Source: Chryseobacterium sp. FP211-J200
GTDB taxonomy: Bacteria > Bacteroidota > Bacteroidia > Flavobacteriales > Weeksellaceae
Direction of reading: 5' to 3'
Length of the DNA: 64,000 bases
Assembly: GCF_001643375.1 (NCBI RefSeq)
Contig: NZ_LSHB01000083.1
Coordinates: forward strand, 62,001 to 126,000
The position numbers were made by a program, and so were the translations under genes. The first letter of the stretch is position 1; each line of letters opens with the position of its first letter. This document shows positions 5,946-14,532 of this stretch, in pieces. The notes below the pieces were generated by a model that did not search any database, was not told the DNA's origin, and saw nothing but the letters and a program-made list of their open reading frames with translations.

Positions 5946-7988
5946 TTACAAAGCGGTTGACGTTTCCTTTTCAGAAATTTTGATCAGATCATTACAAAAA
6001 TCAAAGAAATACATCAAACTGTTTTCAGAAGAATTGGGCGTCGTGTAATTGAATTCTGTTTCTAAGCTTTCGCCTTTTACATCGGTCTTAAAATAAACAT
6101 CGCCCACATTTTTCTTAAACAAGTTCAAAGCCTTTTTTTCCGAGATCGTTTTGAATTCTTTTTCCAGACCCAACATCAATCGTTGCATATTGATACTTCC
6201 AGAAGCTGGATGCTTCGCTGCATCTTTTGCCCATTTCTCAGAAGTTGCAGATTGTTTTTTCACCATCAGATTATCCAGAGAAGAACTCAGATAAACGACG
6301 CCGTCTTTTACTGTGAAAAATATTTGATCGATATAATTGCTGTTTTTCGGGTCTTTCTTCAGATAATAGATATCGCCATTTTTCCCGAACTGTTCCGATA
6401 ATTCTTTATTAGTAGCCAAAACATCAAAAACGCGTTTCCAGTAATTGTCATTCTGAGTTGCAAATGCAAAGGTAAAATCAGGAACTACCACGTCTTTGGT
6501 TTTCCTTAGTTCTTTGCTGTTGTAGTTCTCATCGTATTCATAATCTGTGTAATCCACTTTTTTGGTATTCAGTGCATTCAGAACAAAAATCCCGTTTCCA
6601 GGAGCGATCTTGGAAATGGCTTCTTCATCCAATACGATTTTCACAGTTTCCATCATCAATGCCAATTCTTTCTGATATTTACCATTTCCGTTATTATTCT
6701 CGAATAGGTTGTACATCAGATCAAAATACTTGTATCCATCCAGATTCACAGCATAATAACCAATGCTTTTGTCAGAGATCAGGGACATCAGTTTCTTGTT
6801 CTTTTTACCTTGATAGACGGCGGCAAAATGTTTTTGGGTTTCCTTATTCCTGTGTTGATAGTTATTCACAAGTCTTACTTTGTCCTTGTCAAAATACAGA
6901 TTGTAAGATGAATTGGAATTGTAAAGATTGTCCAATACATCACCGAAACTGTACAACTTCATCAAGTCTTTGTAAACGCCGTTTTTGAAGATCTCGCCAT
7001 AATTTGAATATACGAACACATCAGAATTCGGGTCTTGGAACTTGACCATTTCTTTTGGAACTTCAACTTCCATATTAGAACTAAAGTAGCTGTCAAAATC
7101 CTTCTCTGCAAAGGCTTTTACCATTTTAAAATCCACCAGTTTGATAGAGTCCATTTCCTTTTGATAAGCTAGATCCTCCGCTTCCTCATCATACTCCTCC
7201 GTTGGTTTCGCAGAGGCTACTTCGTCCATTTCACTTGTTGTATCAGATTTTTTTTCTTCAGGATATTTGTGATGCTTTTCCAGATATTTGATATCTTTTT
7301 GCATCCGTGCAATCTCGTCCTGATGACTTTTGATGTCTTCTTTTGTGTATTTTATTTCGTCCTTCAGATATTTGATCTCATCTTTATAATTGAAAGGTTT
7401 TTCAGGTTCGTAATAAGTGGAATCCGTTTCTGCATAAGCACTATCTATCATCGGCGGTTCTTCAACACCTACAACAACCGTACTGTCAGCCGCATAATCG
7501 TAATCAAATTTTGGAAATTTCTTGGTATAGCTAATTCCAGTTATTACAGCACGTTTTCCGTCCCAGGCCACAAAAGTATCATCATTCAAATTGGTAAAAG
7601 AATATTTGTCTTTCTTCGTTATTTCCAATTCTTTCTTCGCTGAAACCTTGATGAATTCTAAAAATTTCGTCGAATCTTCCAAAATCAAATGTGCCGTATA
7701 ACTCTTGATAGAATCATTGAAACTTACGTAATGATATTGTTTCGCATCTTTCTGAATTCCCGTATCGGAGAAATCTTTCCAAGTTGGTTTATCCAAATTA
7801 TTTTTGTTAAGACTTTGCAGAATTGGGTTTAGTTTTTCCCAATTGGTTTTTGCATTCAATTGCTTACCATTGACTTCCATATAGAAAACGGCGCTCGCCG
7901 GAACCTGAATTTTGGTCTGAGAAAAGGCAAAACCGCAACAAAATATCAAGAAAAATACAAGTTGTTTTTTTAGTAAAATTGATTTCAT
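5946..7988 (-). CDS. large exported protein with coiled coil, DUF4836-like (tentative)
   Basis: 680 residues with a cleavable signal peptide (to about FAFSQ, residue 24). The N-terminal domain (about 25-180) starts VPASAVFYMEVNGKQL. It is followed by an acidic linker and a strongly charged coiled coil at about 200-250 (KDEIKYLKDEIKYTKEDIKSHQDEIARM, here only named by its ends), a second acidic linker, and a C-terminal domain of about 370 residues. The layout resembles DUF4836-type proteins of Bacteroidota, but this is a guess from pattern. It is the middle gene of a lipoprotein-680-406 operon, so the three products probably work together at the envelope. Confidence 0.5.
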   Translation of the reverse strand: MKSILLKKQLVFFLIFCCGFAFSQTKIQVPASAVFYMEVNGKQLNAKTNWEKLNPILQSLNKNNLDKPTWKDFSDTGIQKDAKQYHYVSFNDSIKSYTAHLILEDSTKFLEFIKVSAKKELEITKKDKYSFTNLNDDTFVAWDGKRAVITGISYTKKFPKFDYDYAADSTVVVGVEEPPMIDSAYAETDSTYYEPEKPFNYKDEIKYLKDEIKYTKEDIKSHQDEIARMQKDIKYLEKHHKYPEEKKSDTTSEMDEVASAKPTEEYDEEAEDLAYQKEMDSIKLVDFKMVKAFAEKDFDSYFSSNMEVEVPKEMVKFQDPNSDVFVYSNYGEIFKNGVYKDLMKLYSFGDVLDNLYNSNSSYNLYFDKDKVRLVNNYQHRNKETQKHFAAVYQGKKNKKLMSLISDKSIGYYAVNLDGYKYFDLMYNLFENNNGNGKYQKELALMMETVKIVLDEEAISKIAPGNGIFVLNALNTKKVDYTDYEYDENYNSKELRKTKDVVVPDFTFAFATQNDNYWKRVFDVLATNKELSEQFGKNGDIYYLKKDPKNSNYIDQIFFTVKDGVVYLSSSLDNLMVKKQSATSEKWAKDAAKHPASGSINMQRLMLGLEKEFKTISEKKALNLFKKNVGDVYFKTDVKGESLETEFNYTTPNSSENSLMYFFDFCNDLIKISEKETSTAL

Positions 7989-8009
7989 AGTTTTAATATC
8001 TTTCTTGGA

Positions 8010-8675
8010 TTAGTGTAATAAGATGGTATTTTGAATTTGTTTTTTCTGAAGGATGAGATCCAATATATTCCCATTTAGTTTGATCGCTTTTTTGTTTGGC
8101 GAAACTGTGTAAGAATTGTTGGTTTGAGACCTTATCACGTTTTCGAATTGTAAAATTGAAGTGTAAGTTGCATCACTGAAAACTTCTTTGTCCGCCTTGC
8201 TCAGCTTGTCGTAATCGTTTTTATAACTTCCGATTTTGTTTCTGATGAAGGTTTTCTCGGCGACATTTTGTTTGTACAATTGCGTTGGAATCGTTTTTCC
8301 GATGATGTTCTTTGCTTTCAATTGTTCCAAACCTGAATTGATATTTTCAATTTTCTTAAAATTACAACTCAGTTTAATGATGAAATTATCGAAGTCCAAA
8401 CTCGTTTTCACATTGCTGATTCCCGAAACGCTTTTGAAAAAGCTGGAAGCTTGATTCACTTTATTTTCAATCTCGGATTTTTTGGGAACTTTTTTGCCGT
8501 TGATGGTTTCCATTTTTGAGATGGATTGCAGGCGGGTTTTGCTTTTGCTGGCATTCAGAATCACAGCATATTCTCCGCTTCCATCGGCTTTCAGACTTAT
8601 TTTATCGATAATATCGAAACAGCTCGTCAAGGTGAGAATTGTGCAAAACAGAAAAATATATTTGATAACCTTCAC
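8010..8675 (-). CDS. lipoprotein of unknown function
   Basis: 221-residue lipoprotein with a signal peptide and lipobox LTSC (Cys at about 19). The mature protein begins FDIIDKISLKADGSGEYAV, a pattern found in a family of uncharacterised Bacteroidota lipoproteins. The rest is a soluble mixed domain without catalytic motifs. It is the first gene of the operon, 21 nt before the 680-residue protein. It is likely anchored in the inner leaflet of the outer membrane or in the periplasm. No function can be assigned. Confidence 0.6.
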   Translation of the reverse strand: MKVIKYIFLFCTILTLTSCFDIIDKISLKADGSGEYAVILNASKSKTRLQSISKMETINGKKVPKKSEIENKVNQASSFFKSVSGISNVKTSLDFDNFIIKLSCNFKKIENINSGLEQLKAKNIIGKTIPTQLYKQNVAEKTFIRNKIGSYKNDYDKLSKADKEVFSDATYTSILQFENVIRSQTNNSYTVSPNKKAIKLNGNILDLILQKKQIQNTILLH

Positions 8676-8757
8676 AGAAAATAAGATTTGGTTTTTAACA
8701 AAGATAATTTTTCTTTCTCAAAATAAGTCGTGTTTTCTCCTGAAAAACTGACATAGA

Positions 8758-9473
8758 TCAAATCCTTCCCTTCAAATAATCCTGACGCAGACTTTCATCC
8801 AGTTTTTCAATCGCATATCGAAGGCAAGTTCTTGGCATTTCTCTGTAATGCAAGTTGAGAAAATCCAGTAATTCTCGTTCGCTTCTATTTCCCATTTCGC
8901 GGAGAAGCCAGCCGTTTGCTTTGTGCATCAAATCGTGTGGATGACCAAGGTTTCTCTTTACAAATTCCTTTGTGAGTTCAAAATTTCCTTTTTTGATGTA
9001 ATGCATTGTTCCGACAATTGCGATGCGTTTCTCCCACATTTTATCAGAATTCGACAAATCGATCAATAGCTTTTCTTGTTGATTTTCAAAACAATACCGA
9101 CCTAAAATCTTGTAACACGACGTATCAACTAAATCCCAATTATTAATGAAATCAAGATGCTTGAGATAAAAATCGATGATGTCTTTTTGCTGGGATTTTC
9201 TTTTGACTTTTCAAATTTCAGAATCAACATCAGTAAAGCCATCAATCGATGTTCGTGATATTTTGATGATAAAAATTCGCTCAATTCATTGAGAGAAATT
9301 TTATTATAATATTCCTTCGCCACTTTCCTTTGGTCTGGAACGATGACACCAAGAAAAAGGTCGCCTTCACCGTATTCGCCTTTTCCGGTTTTGAAAAATT
9401 TGGGGAGAAATTCTGCTTTTTCCGGGATTGCTAGGATTTCGAGATCTTGTTTTATTTCGGTTGAAACTGACAT
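8758..9473 (-). pseudogene. DNA alkylation repair protein AlkD, interrupted by a -1 frameshift
   Basis: AlkD-type HEAT-repeat glycosylase removes N3- and N7-alkylpurines. The N-terminal part reads from the ATG at 9473 to about 9189 (EYGEGDLFLGVIVPDQRKVAKEYY). The frame then breaks; the C-terminal part continues in another frame to the stop at 8758. Adding one A (one T on the + strand) to the five-base run 9184-9188 gives SKKDIIDFYLKHLDFINNWDLVD and a full-length protein of about 238 residues. The Trp and Asp of NNWDLVD and the Arg of MWEKRIAIVGT correspond to the AlkD active site. Either a young pseudogene or a homopolymer sequencing error. Confidence 0.85.
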
Positions 9474-9500
9474 ATTGTTTCAATTTTGTATGGGAAATTG

Positions 9501-9517
9501 AACTCCTTCGGAGTTCC
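9501..9517. other. short hairpin GAACTCC/GGAGTTC
   Basis: Perfect 7-bp inverted repeat with a 3-nt loop in the 130-nt gap between the acetyltransferase gene and alkD. There is no T-run, so it is not a typical terminator. Its role is unknown. Confidence 0.45.
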
Positions 9518-9603
9518 TCGTGAAAATATGATTTATCTTTCTATTAACAGATTGCTTCGCTGGAGCACTTATTTCCAACTCGAAACCTCAACCAAAAATA
9601 AAA

Positions 9604-10233
9604 TCATTTTAAGTTAAGCTGATTCTGAAACGCTTCCAAATACTTAGCAAGATGAAAACCATCCATCAAATCGTGGTGCGCTTCAATAGAAACTGGTAAC
9701 ATTTTCCGTCCGTTTTTCTCAGAGAATTTCCCGAAGACAATTTTGGGAATCGATTCTTTTGGGTCAAAATCTGTTGGATGAAGCAAACCTGTGAAATTCG
9801 TCCAAGGCATCGTGGAATGTCGGATATGATTTGGTGGAAGTGACTCGTTTTTAATCCTTAAACCAGTCGAATTTTGAACCTCATCAATTTCTTTCTGCAA
9901 ATTCTGATTGAAGATTTGAAAATCATCAGAATATTCGAAATAAGAGAAACAAAACGTTCCGTCATTTCGTCCAATCGTAGAACCAACGTGTACAATGTCG
10001 AATGCTATAACTTCATCATTTACAATCCTATAACCAAATTCTTCAACTGAGTTCACCGCTTTCATTGATTTGTGAAGATAATGTGCAAAAAAGGATTCCT
10101 TATTATCTTTTGCCAGCTGAAACGTTTCCGTGCAATCAACTTCTGTTACGATTCCAAAATAGGGACTTTTCATTCCGGAAAAGAATTCGAAATGTTCTTT
10201 TCTCTTCCAGGTTTCGATGTCTATCACTTTCAT
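9604..10233 (-). CDS. chloramphenicol acetyltransferase-like protein (CAT family)
   Basis: 209 residues of the trimeric CAT family, which transfers acetyl from acetyl-CoA to a hydroxyl of chloramphenicol. Signatures: IDIETWKRKEHFEFF at the N-terminus, DGTFCFSYFEY in the middle, PWTNFTGLLHP, and the catalytic His in HHDLMDGFH (about 186-187). Length matches classical CAT enzymes. The gene is embedded in a chromosomal operon 2 nt after an antiporter, so it is an intrinsic gene rather than a recently acquired cassette. Actual drug resistance is not shown by sequence; related proteins can use other substrates. Confidence 0.85.
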   Translation of the reverse strand: MKVIDIETWKRKEHFEFFSGMKSPYFGIVTEVDCTETFQLAKDNKESFFAHYLHKSMKAVNSVEEFGYRIVNDEVIAFDIVHVGSTIGRNDGTFCFSYFEYSDDFQIFNQNLQKEIDEVQNSTGLRIKNESLPPNHIRHSTMPWTNFTGLLHPTDFDPKESIPKIVFGKFSEKNGRKMLPVSIEAHHDLMDGFHLAKYLEAFQNQLNLK

Positions 10234-10235
10234 TT

Positions 10236-11507
10236 TTAATGAATTTCTTCTAATATTTTTTCTTCCGTTGCAATCTTATTCGGATTGGCCACTTTTCCAA
10301 TTGTAAGACCTTGAACTACAATTGAAAAGACTACAACACAATAAGTTATACTAATGATGATTTTATTGTATTCATTCTGAGGAATCGACAACGCCAAAGC
10401 GATGGAAACTCCACCACGGATGCCACCCCAGACCAGAACTTTCACAGTTTGTGGACTGAATCGATATCTTAAAGACATAAACTTCGTCGGAACAAAAATC
10501 GCCACCCAACGCGCCAATAAAACGATTAAAATACAAATTCCACCAGCAATGAGATATTCATTTAAGTCTTTGATCAACAGCAATTCAAAACCGATAAACA
10601 GGAACAGAACGGCGTTCATAATTTCATCAATCAATTCCCAGAATTTAATCAAATAATCCTGTGTTTCCGATTTCATTTTGAAACTCTCGCTAAAATTTCC
10701 CATAAATAATCCGGCTGCAACCATTGCCAAAGGTGCAGAAATATGCATCTCGTGAGCAATCAAATATCCTCCCATAACGACTGATAATGTGATCAATACG
10801 GAAATAATATAATCATCCACCATTCGCATCGCTCTAGAAGCCGATAATCCAAGAAGAACACCTAAAAGCAATCCGCCGCCAGCTTCACGCAATAAAAGCA
10901 AGCCGACACTTTCGACATTCAAATCGATTTCTTTTCCGATAGCTAATTGCAAAACGACCGTGAAAACCACAACCGCCATCCCATCATTGAAAAGCGATTC
11001 GCCGGCCACTTTGGTTTCCAAAGATTTTGAAACATTCGCCTGTTTCAAAATACTTAGAACCGCCACTGGATCGGTCGGAGAAATCAATGCGCCAAAAACG
11101 AGACAGTAAATAAAAGGGATTTGAACTCCGGCAAAAGGCAACAAATAATAAGCACCAAAAGCGACTGCAAACGTGGAAATAATAACACCGACGGTTGAAA
11201 ATATCAAGACTGGACCAAATTGTTCCTTTAAATCTTTGATATTAATGTGGATTCCACCCGCGAAAAGCAGGAAGTTTAGCATCGCGCCCATCAGAACTTC
11301 GGTGAAATCAAAATTGTTGATGAGTTCTGTAAGATGCGTGGTTGTCTTAGGCAAAAAATTGTCGCCCGAGGCAACCAAAGTTACAGAAACGACGATAGCG
11401 ATGACCATAATTCCAATTGCACTTGGCAATTTTAGAATTCTGTGATTGATGTAAGCAAACAATGATGCTAATACGATTAGGACTGAATATGAGTAATATA
11501 ACTCCAT
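10236..11507 (-). CDS. cation:proton antiporter, CPA1/NhaP type
   Basis: 423-residue polytopic inner-membrane antiporter exchanging Na+ (or K+) for H+. About 12 membrane segments are visible. Diagnostic CPA1 motifs are ALISPTDPVAVLSILK and ESLFNDGMAVVVF, holding the ion-binding acidic residues, and a conserved Arg-rich GGIRGGVSIALALS segment late in the protein. It is shorter than NhaP proteins with a long cytoplasmic tail; almost nothing follows the last helix. It lies between the DUF4919 gene (34 nt) and the acetyltransferase gene (2 nt), probably in the hflX operon. Confidence 0.92.
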   Translation of the reverse strand: MELYYSYSVLIVLASLFAYINHRILKLPSAIGIMVIAIVVSVTLVASGDNFLPKTTTHLTELINNFDFTEVLMGAMLNFLLFAGGIHINIKDLKEQFGPVLIFSTVGVIISTFAVAFGAYYLLPFAGVQIPFIYCLVFGALISPTDPVAVLSILKQANVSKSLETKVAGESLFNDGMAVVVFTVVLQLAIGKEIDLNVESVGLLLLREAGGGLLLGVLLGLSASRAMRMVDDYIISVLITLSVVMGGYLIAHEMHISAPLAMVAAGLFMGNFSESFKMKSETQDYLIKFWELIDEIMNAVLFLFIGFELLLIKDLNEYLIAGGICILIVLLARWVAIFVPTKFMSLRYRFSPQTVKVLVWGGIRGGVSIALALSIPQNEYNKIIISITYCVVVFSIVVQGLTIGKVANPNKIATEEKILEEIH

Positions 11508-11541
11508 TAATATTTTTGTTTTATCTAAATTTCAGACTCCG

Positions 11542-12171
11542 TTAGAAGTCGTTATAAATGACTTTGATGTAGGTTTTTGTATTGTTGTTTTCCCAAATAT
11601 CAAACATTCCGCCCGTTGCCGGTTTTGACGACCTCGACGCTTGTCTCGGAATTTGGATGACATTGATCAAAATATATTCGTCGCCGACAGAGTTGACGAG
11701 ATAAGCTGAATCTTCCGATTTTCCATCGCCCGAATCCAAAATGGCGCTCGTCAGCAATTTGAACTGACTGAGATAATAGGTGAAATTCTTCACATCCTGC
11801 TGTTTGTCATAGCATTGTAACATGATCATCAGCAAGTCGAGATTGGTAGGATCAACGGACAAAAGCTGGTTGGCTTTTGTGATGGTTTCCGCGTAATCCT
11901 GTTTTTTGAAATCGTCCAAAAGTTTCCTGAACGATTTATCGCTTGTTGAAATTGTTTTATCTAAGAAAGTCCTTCCGTAATACAAATGCTGAGCCTCCAC
12001 ACTGTCTATGGACTTTGGCAAGCCTTTGTATTTGAAAAGCATTTTCTGATAATAAAATTCCGAATCTTTATCCGTAATTTCTTTCTTAATATCATCCAAA
12101 TTGATTTTTGACTTCTGAGAAAACCCAAAAGTCGCCATCATTAAAAAGAAAAATAAAAAGATTCTATTCAT
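11542..12171 (-). CDS. DUF4919-family exported protein
   Basis: 209 residues from the ATG at 12171, which overlaps the 3' end of hflX by 8 nt; the start further upstream (12252) would place 27 residues of out-of-frame hflX sequence before the signal peptide. The signal peptide (IFLFFFLMMATFGFSQ) is followed by a helical domain with IKKEITDKDSEFYYQKML and LYYGRTFLD, the pattern I associate with DUF4919 of Bacteroidota. The end reads MFDIWENNNTKTYIKVIYND. Function is unknown. Coupling to hflX is likely only an operon arrangement. Confidence 0.7.
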   Translation of the reverse strand: MNRIFLFFFLMMATFGFSQKSKINLDDIKKEITDKDSEFYYQKMLFKYKGLPKSIDSVEAQHLYYGRTFLDKTISTSDKSFRKLLDDFKKQDYAETITKANQLLSVDPTNLDLLMIMLQCYDKQQDVKNFTYYLSQFKLLTSAILDSGDGKSEDSAYLVNSVGDEYILINVIQIPRQASRSSKPATGGMFDIWENNNTKTYIKVIYNDF

Positions 12172-13384
12172 TGATTTCTTCTTCGTCCTCAAAATATTCG
12201 AACAGCAAATCGTTGTAAGGGAAACGGGAAATGTGGATCCTGTGAACCTCATCGTAGATCATTTTCTTCATTTCCGGAAAGTTTTCTTTCGTCAAAGCTG
12301 AAATGAAAACGGTTGGGAATTTGGATTTCGCCATCCAGGTTTTCATCCATTCTTCCAAAGAAATATTTTTGTTGGAGCCCGGCGTCAAATCGTCTTCGTC
12401 CTTCTTCTCGTAACTGAAATCATCGATTTTGTTGAAAACCATAATCATCGGTTTCTGATGCGCATCTATTTCCTGAAGAATTTCGTTCACAGAATTAACA
12501 TGGTCTTCAAAACTTTCGTGGGAAATGTCCACGACGTGAATCAGCAAATCCGCTTCACGAACCTCATCCAAGGTCGATTTAAAACTCTCTACCAACTGCG
12601 TCGGCAACTTTCTGATGAATCCAACGGTGTCCGTCAAAAGGAAAGGAAGATTTCCAATCACAACTTTACGAACTGTTGTATCAAGCGTTGCAAACAATTT
12701 ATTTTCAGCGAAAACATCGGATTTTGACAAAGCATTCATCAATGTTGATTTCCCAACATTCGTGTAACCAACGAGCGCAGTTCGAACCATTTTCCCACGG
12801 TTGTTTCGCTGCGTTCCCATTTGTTTGTCGATGACCTTCAATTTGTCTTTCAACAATGTGATTCGGTCACGGATGATCCTTCTATCGGTTTCGATTTCCG
12901 TTTCCCCAGGTCCACGCATCCCGATTCCCCCTTTTTGTCTTTCGAGGTGGGTCCACATCCTGGTCAATCGCGGCAAAAGATATTGATATTGAGCTAATTC
13001 CACCTGAGTTCTCGCATAAGAGGTCTGAGCTCTTTGGGCAAAAATATCGAGAATCAAATTGGTTCTATCGAGAACTTTGACTTCCATCTCGCGCTCCAGA
13101 TTCTTCAATTGAGAAGGCGACAATTCATCATCAAAAATAACCGTTCCGATTTTTTGCTCTTTTACATAATCACGGATTTCCTCCATTTTTCCTTTACCAA
13201 CAAAGGTTTTGGAATCTGGCTGAGTCAGTCTTTGGGTAAAACGTTTATCAACAGAAGCGCCAGCTGTGAAAGCCAAAAACTCCAGTTCGTCCATATATTC
13301 TATCAGTTTATCTTCGCTTTGGTTTTGAGTAATAAGACCAACCAAAACCGCTGTTTCATACTGATGTTCTTTATTTTCTATCAT
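12164..13384 (-). CDS. hflX: ribosome-associated GTPase HflX
   Basis: 406-residue GTPase that splits stalled or hibernating 70S ribosomes. The N-terminal nucleotide-binding domain (about 1-185) carries FVGKGKMEEI and GPGETEIETDRR, both HflX signatures. The G domain has its P-loop at about 205-213 (ALVGYTNVGKST), the DTVGF G3 motif and an NKID G4 motif. The C-terminal part is short, as in many Bacteroidota. It is the first gene of a probable hflX-DUF4919-antiporter-CAT operon. A bidirectional terminator separates it from osmC upstream. Confidence 0.96.
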   Translation of the reverse strand: MIENKEHQYETAVLVGLITQNQSEDKLIEYMDELEFLAFTAGASVDKRFTQRLTQPDSKTFVGKGKMEEIRDYVKEQKIGTVIFDDELSPSQLKNLEREMEVKVLDRTNLILDIFAQRAQTSYARTQVELAQYQYLLPRLTRMWTHLERQKGGIGMRGPGETEIETDRRIIRDRITLLKDKLKVIDKQMGTQRNNRGKMVRTALVGYTNVGKSTLMNALSKSDVFAENKLFATLDTTVRKVVIGNLPFLLTDTVGFIRKLPTQLVESFKSTLDEVREADLLIHVVDISHESFEDHVNSVNEILQEIDAHQKPMIMVFNKIDDFSYEKKDEDDLTPGSNKNISLEEWMKTWMAKSKFPTVFISALTKENFPEMKKMIYDEVHRIHISRFPYNDLLFEYFEDEEEINE

Positions 13385-13430
13385 TCAATTATATTATTAT
13401 CTGATTCTGACAAGATACTATTTTTCGACA

Positions 13431-13458
13431 AAAAAACCAAAGATGAACTTTGGTTTTT
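13431..13458 (-). terminator. bidirectional intrinsic terminator after the OsmC gene
   Basis: AAACCAAAG with CTTTGGTTT around the 5-nt loop ATGAA, flanked by an A-run and a T-run. It ends the minus-strand osmC transcript before hflX. Confidence 0.85.
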
Positions 13459-13494
13459 ATTTTCTACTTGAAATTTGAAAGTTGATTTTTCAAA

Positions 13495-13905
13495 TTAAGC
13501 TAAAGTGGCCGTCAAAGATTTTTCGAAACTGAAAGCGACGCTGACAGGACATTGTTCTTCGGCATTTTTTGCGATTTTCTGGAAATCTTCTTCAGAGATT
13601 CCTGGTACTTTTGCGTTCAAGGTGAGTTCTGACAAACTGATTTTGCCGTCCACCAAACTGATTTTGCATTCTGTCTCCAAAGTTTCCGGTGTGTAACCTG
13701 CTTCCGTTAATAACGAAGACGTCATCATCGTGAAACAGCCTGCGTGAGCCGCTGCCAACAATTCTTCTGGATTGGTTCCAACACCTTCTTCAAATCTGCT
13801 TTTGAAAGAATATTGGGTATCATTAAGTGTTGTACTTTGCGTTGTCAAAACGCCGCTTCCTTCTTTTACTGTGCCTTTCCAGACTGCTTTTGCACTTCTT
13901 TTCAT
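13495..13905 (-). CDS. OsmC-family peroxiredoxin
   Basis: 136-residue OsmC protein, a thiol-dependent organic hydroperoxide reductase acting in the cytoplasm. Both redox cysteines are present: AAAHAGCFTMM (about residue 57) and EEQCPVSVAF (about 119). The N-terminal beta strand (KAVWKGTVKEGSGVL) and the GTNPEELLAAAHAG helix are typical of the OsmC subgroup rather than the Ohr subgroup. The single gene is terminated by the hairpin at 13431. A cysteine-less relative is encoded at 34548. Confidence 0.93.
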   Translation of the reverse strand: MKRSAKAVWKGTVKEGSGVLTTQSTTLNDTQYSFKSRFEEGVGTNPEELLAAAHAGCFTMMTSSLLTEAGYTPETLETECKISLVDGKISLSELTLNAKVPGISEEDFQKIAKNAEEQCPVSVAFSFEKSLTATLA

Positions 13906-14001
13906 AATTAATTTTATTTGGATTTATAATTTGCTTAATTTTTTTTGATGTTTTAAATCGCAGATGAAATCATTCATCATTTATAATTCATCATTCATTT
14001 C

Positions 14002-14442
14002 CTAATCCCAATCTTGCTCAACAAATTTCATTTTGTCACCGTTTGCATTGGATAAAGTTAAAAAATGTCCTTCGATTTTGTATTGCGTTATAGTTGGTAA
14101 AGTTTTTCCGAATGCGTCTTCCAACTTCATCCTGCCGTCACAATACATCATTGTGGAACCAACGCCTGAGAATTTTGCTTTTCCGTTATTAAATTCTGCC
14201 GTGAAAAACATGCCGTTACAACCCATTTTTGCGGTGTAACGATTGGGCGATTCTGCATTTTTTGTCAAATCAATATTAGCTTCCAACTTTACCATTTCTT
14301 GTTTAGTAAAATCTTTGTATTCAACGAGCATCCATTTTTTGTGAAGATTCTGCATTGCTGACATAGATTGATTTGATGATTTACAAGAAACTGTAAGAAG
14401 TAATATTAATGATAAAATACCGATTGACTGTAGAAATTTCAT
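14002..14442 (-). CDS. META-domain lipoprotein (HslJ-like)
   Basis: 146 residues from the ATG at 14442, which places a standard signal peptide and lipobox (LLTVSC) at the N-terminus; an upstream ATG at 14478 would add 12 charged residues. The mature part is one META domain: KKWMLVEY, AKMGCNGMFFTAEFN, MMYCDGRMKLEDAFGKTLP and LTLSNANGDKMKF. META-domain proteins are envelope proteins linked to stress or antibiotic tolerance in other bacteria; here the role is unknown. It is divergent from the S46 peptidase gene, with a shared upstream region of about 90 nt. Confidence 0.85.
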   Translation of the reverse strand: MKFLQSIGILSLILLLTVSCKSSNQSMSAMQNLHKKWMLVEYKDFTKQEMVKLEANIDLTKNAESPNRYTAKMGCNGMFFTAEFNNGKAKFSGVGSTMMYCDGRMKLEDAFGKTLPTITQYKIEGHFLTLSNANGDKMKFVEQDWD

Positions 14443-14532
14443 ACTTTGAACTTTGCTTAGTCTCTTATCCAAATTCATACCATTAGATTTAAAATAATGA
14501 GTAAATTAGCCCCATTAAAATAAATTTCTATT

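Noticed and set aside
9604-10233. Acetyltransferase as an acquired resistance cassette
   Set aside because: No mobile-element signs; it is 2 nt after the antiporter in a core operon.
12172-12252. Extended start of the DUF4919 gene
   Set aside because: Lies inside hflX in another frame and precedes the signal peptide; the ATG at 12171 fits.
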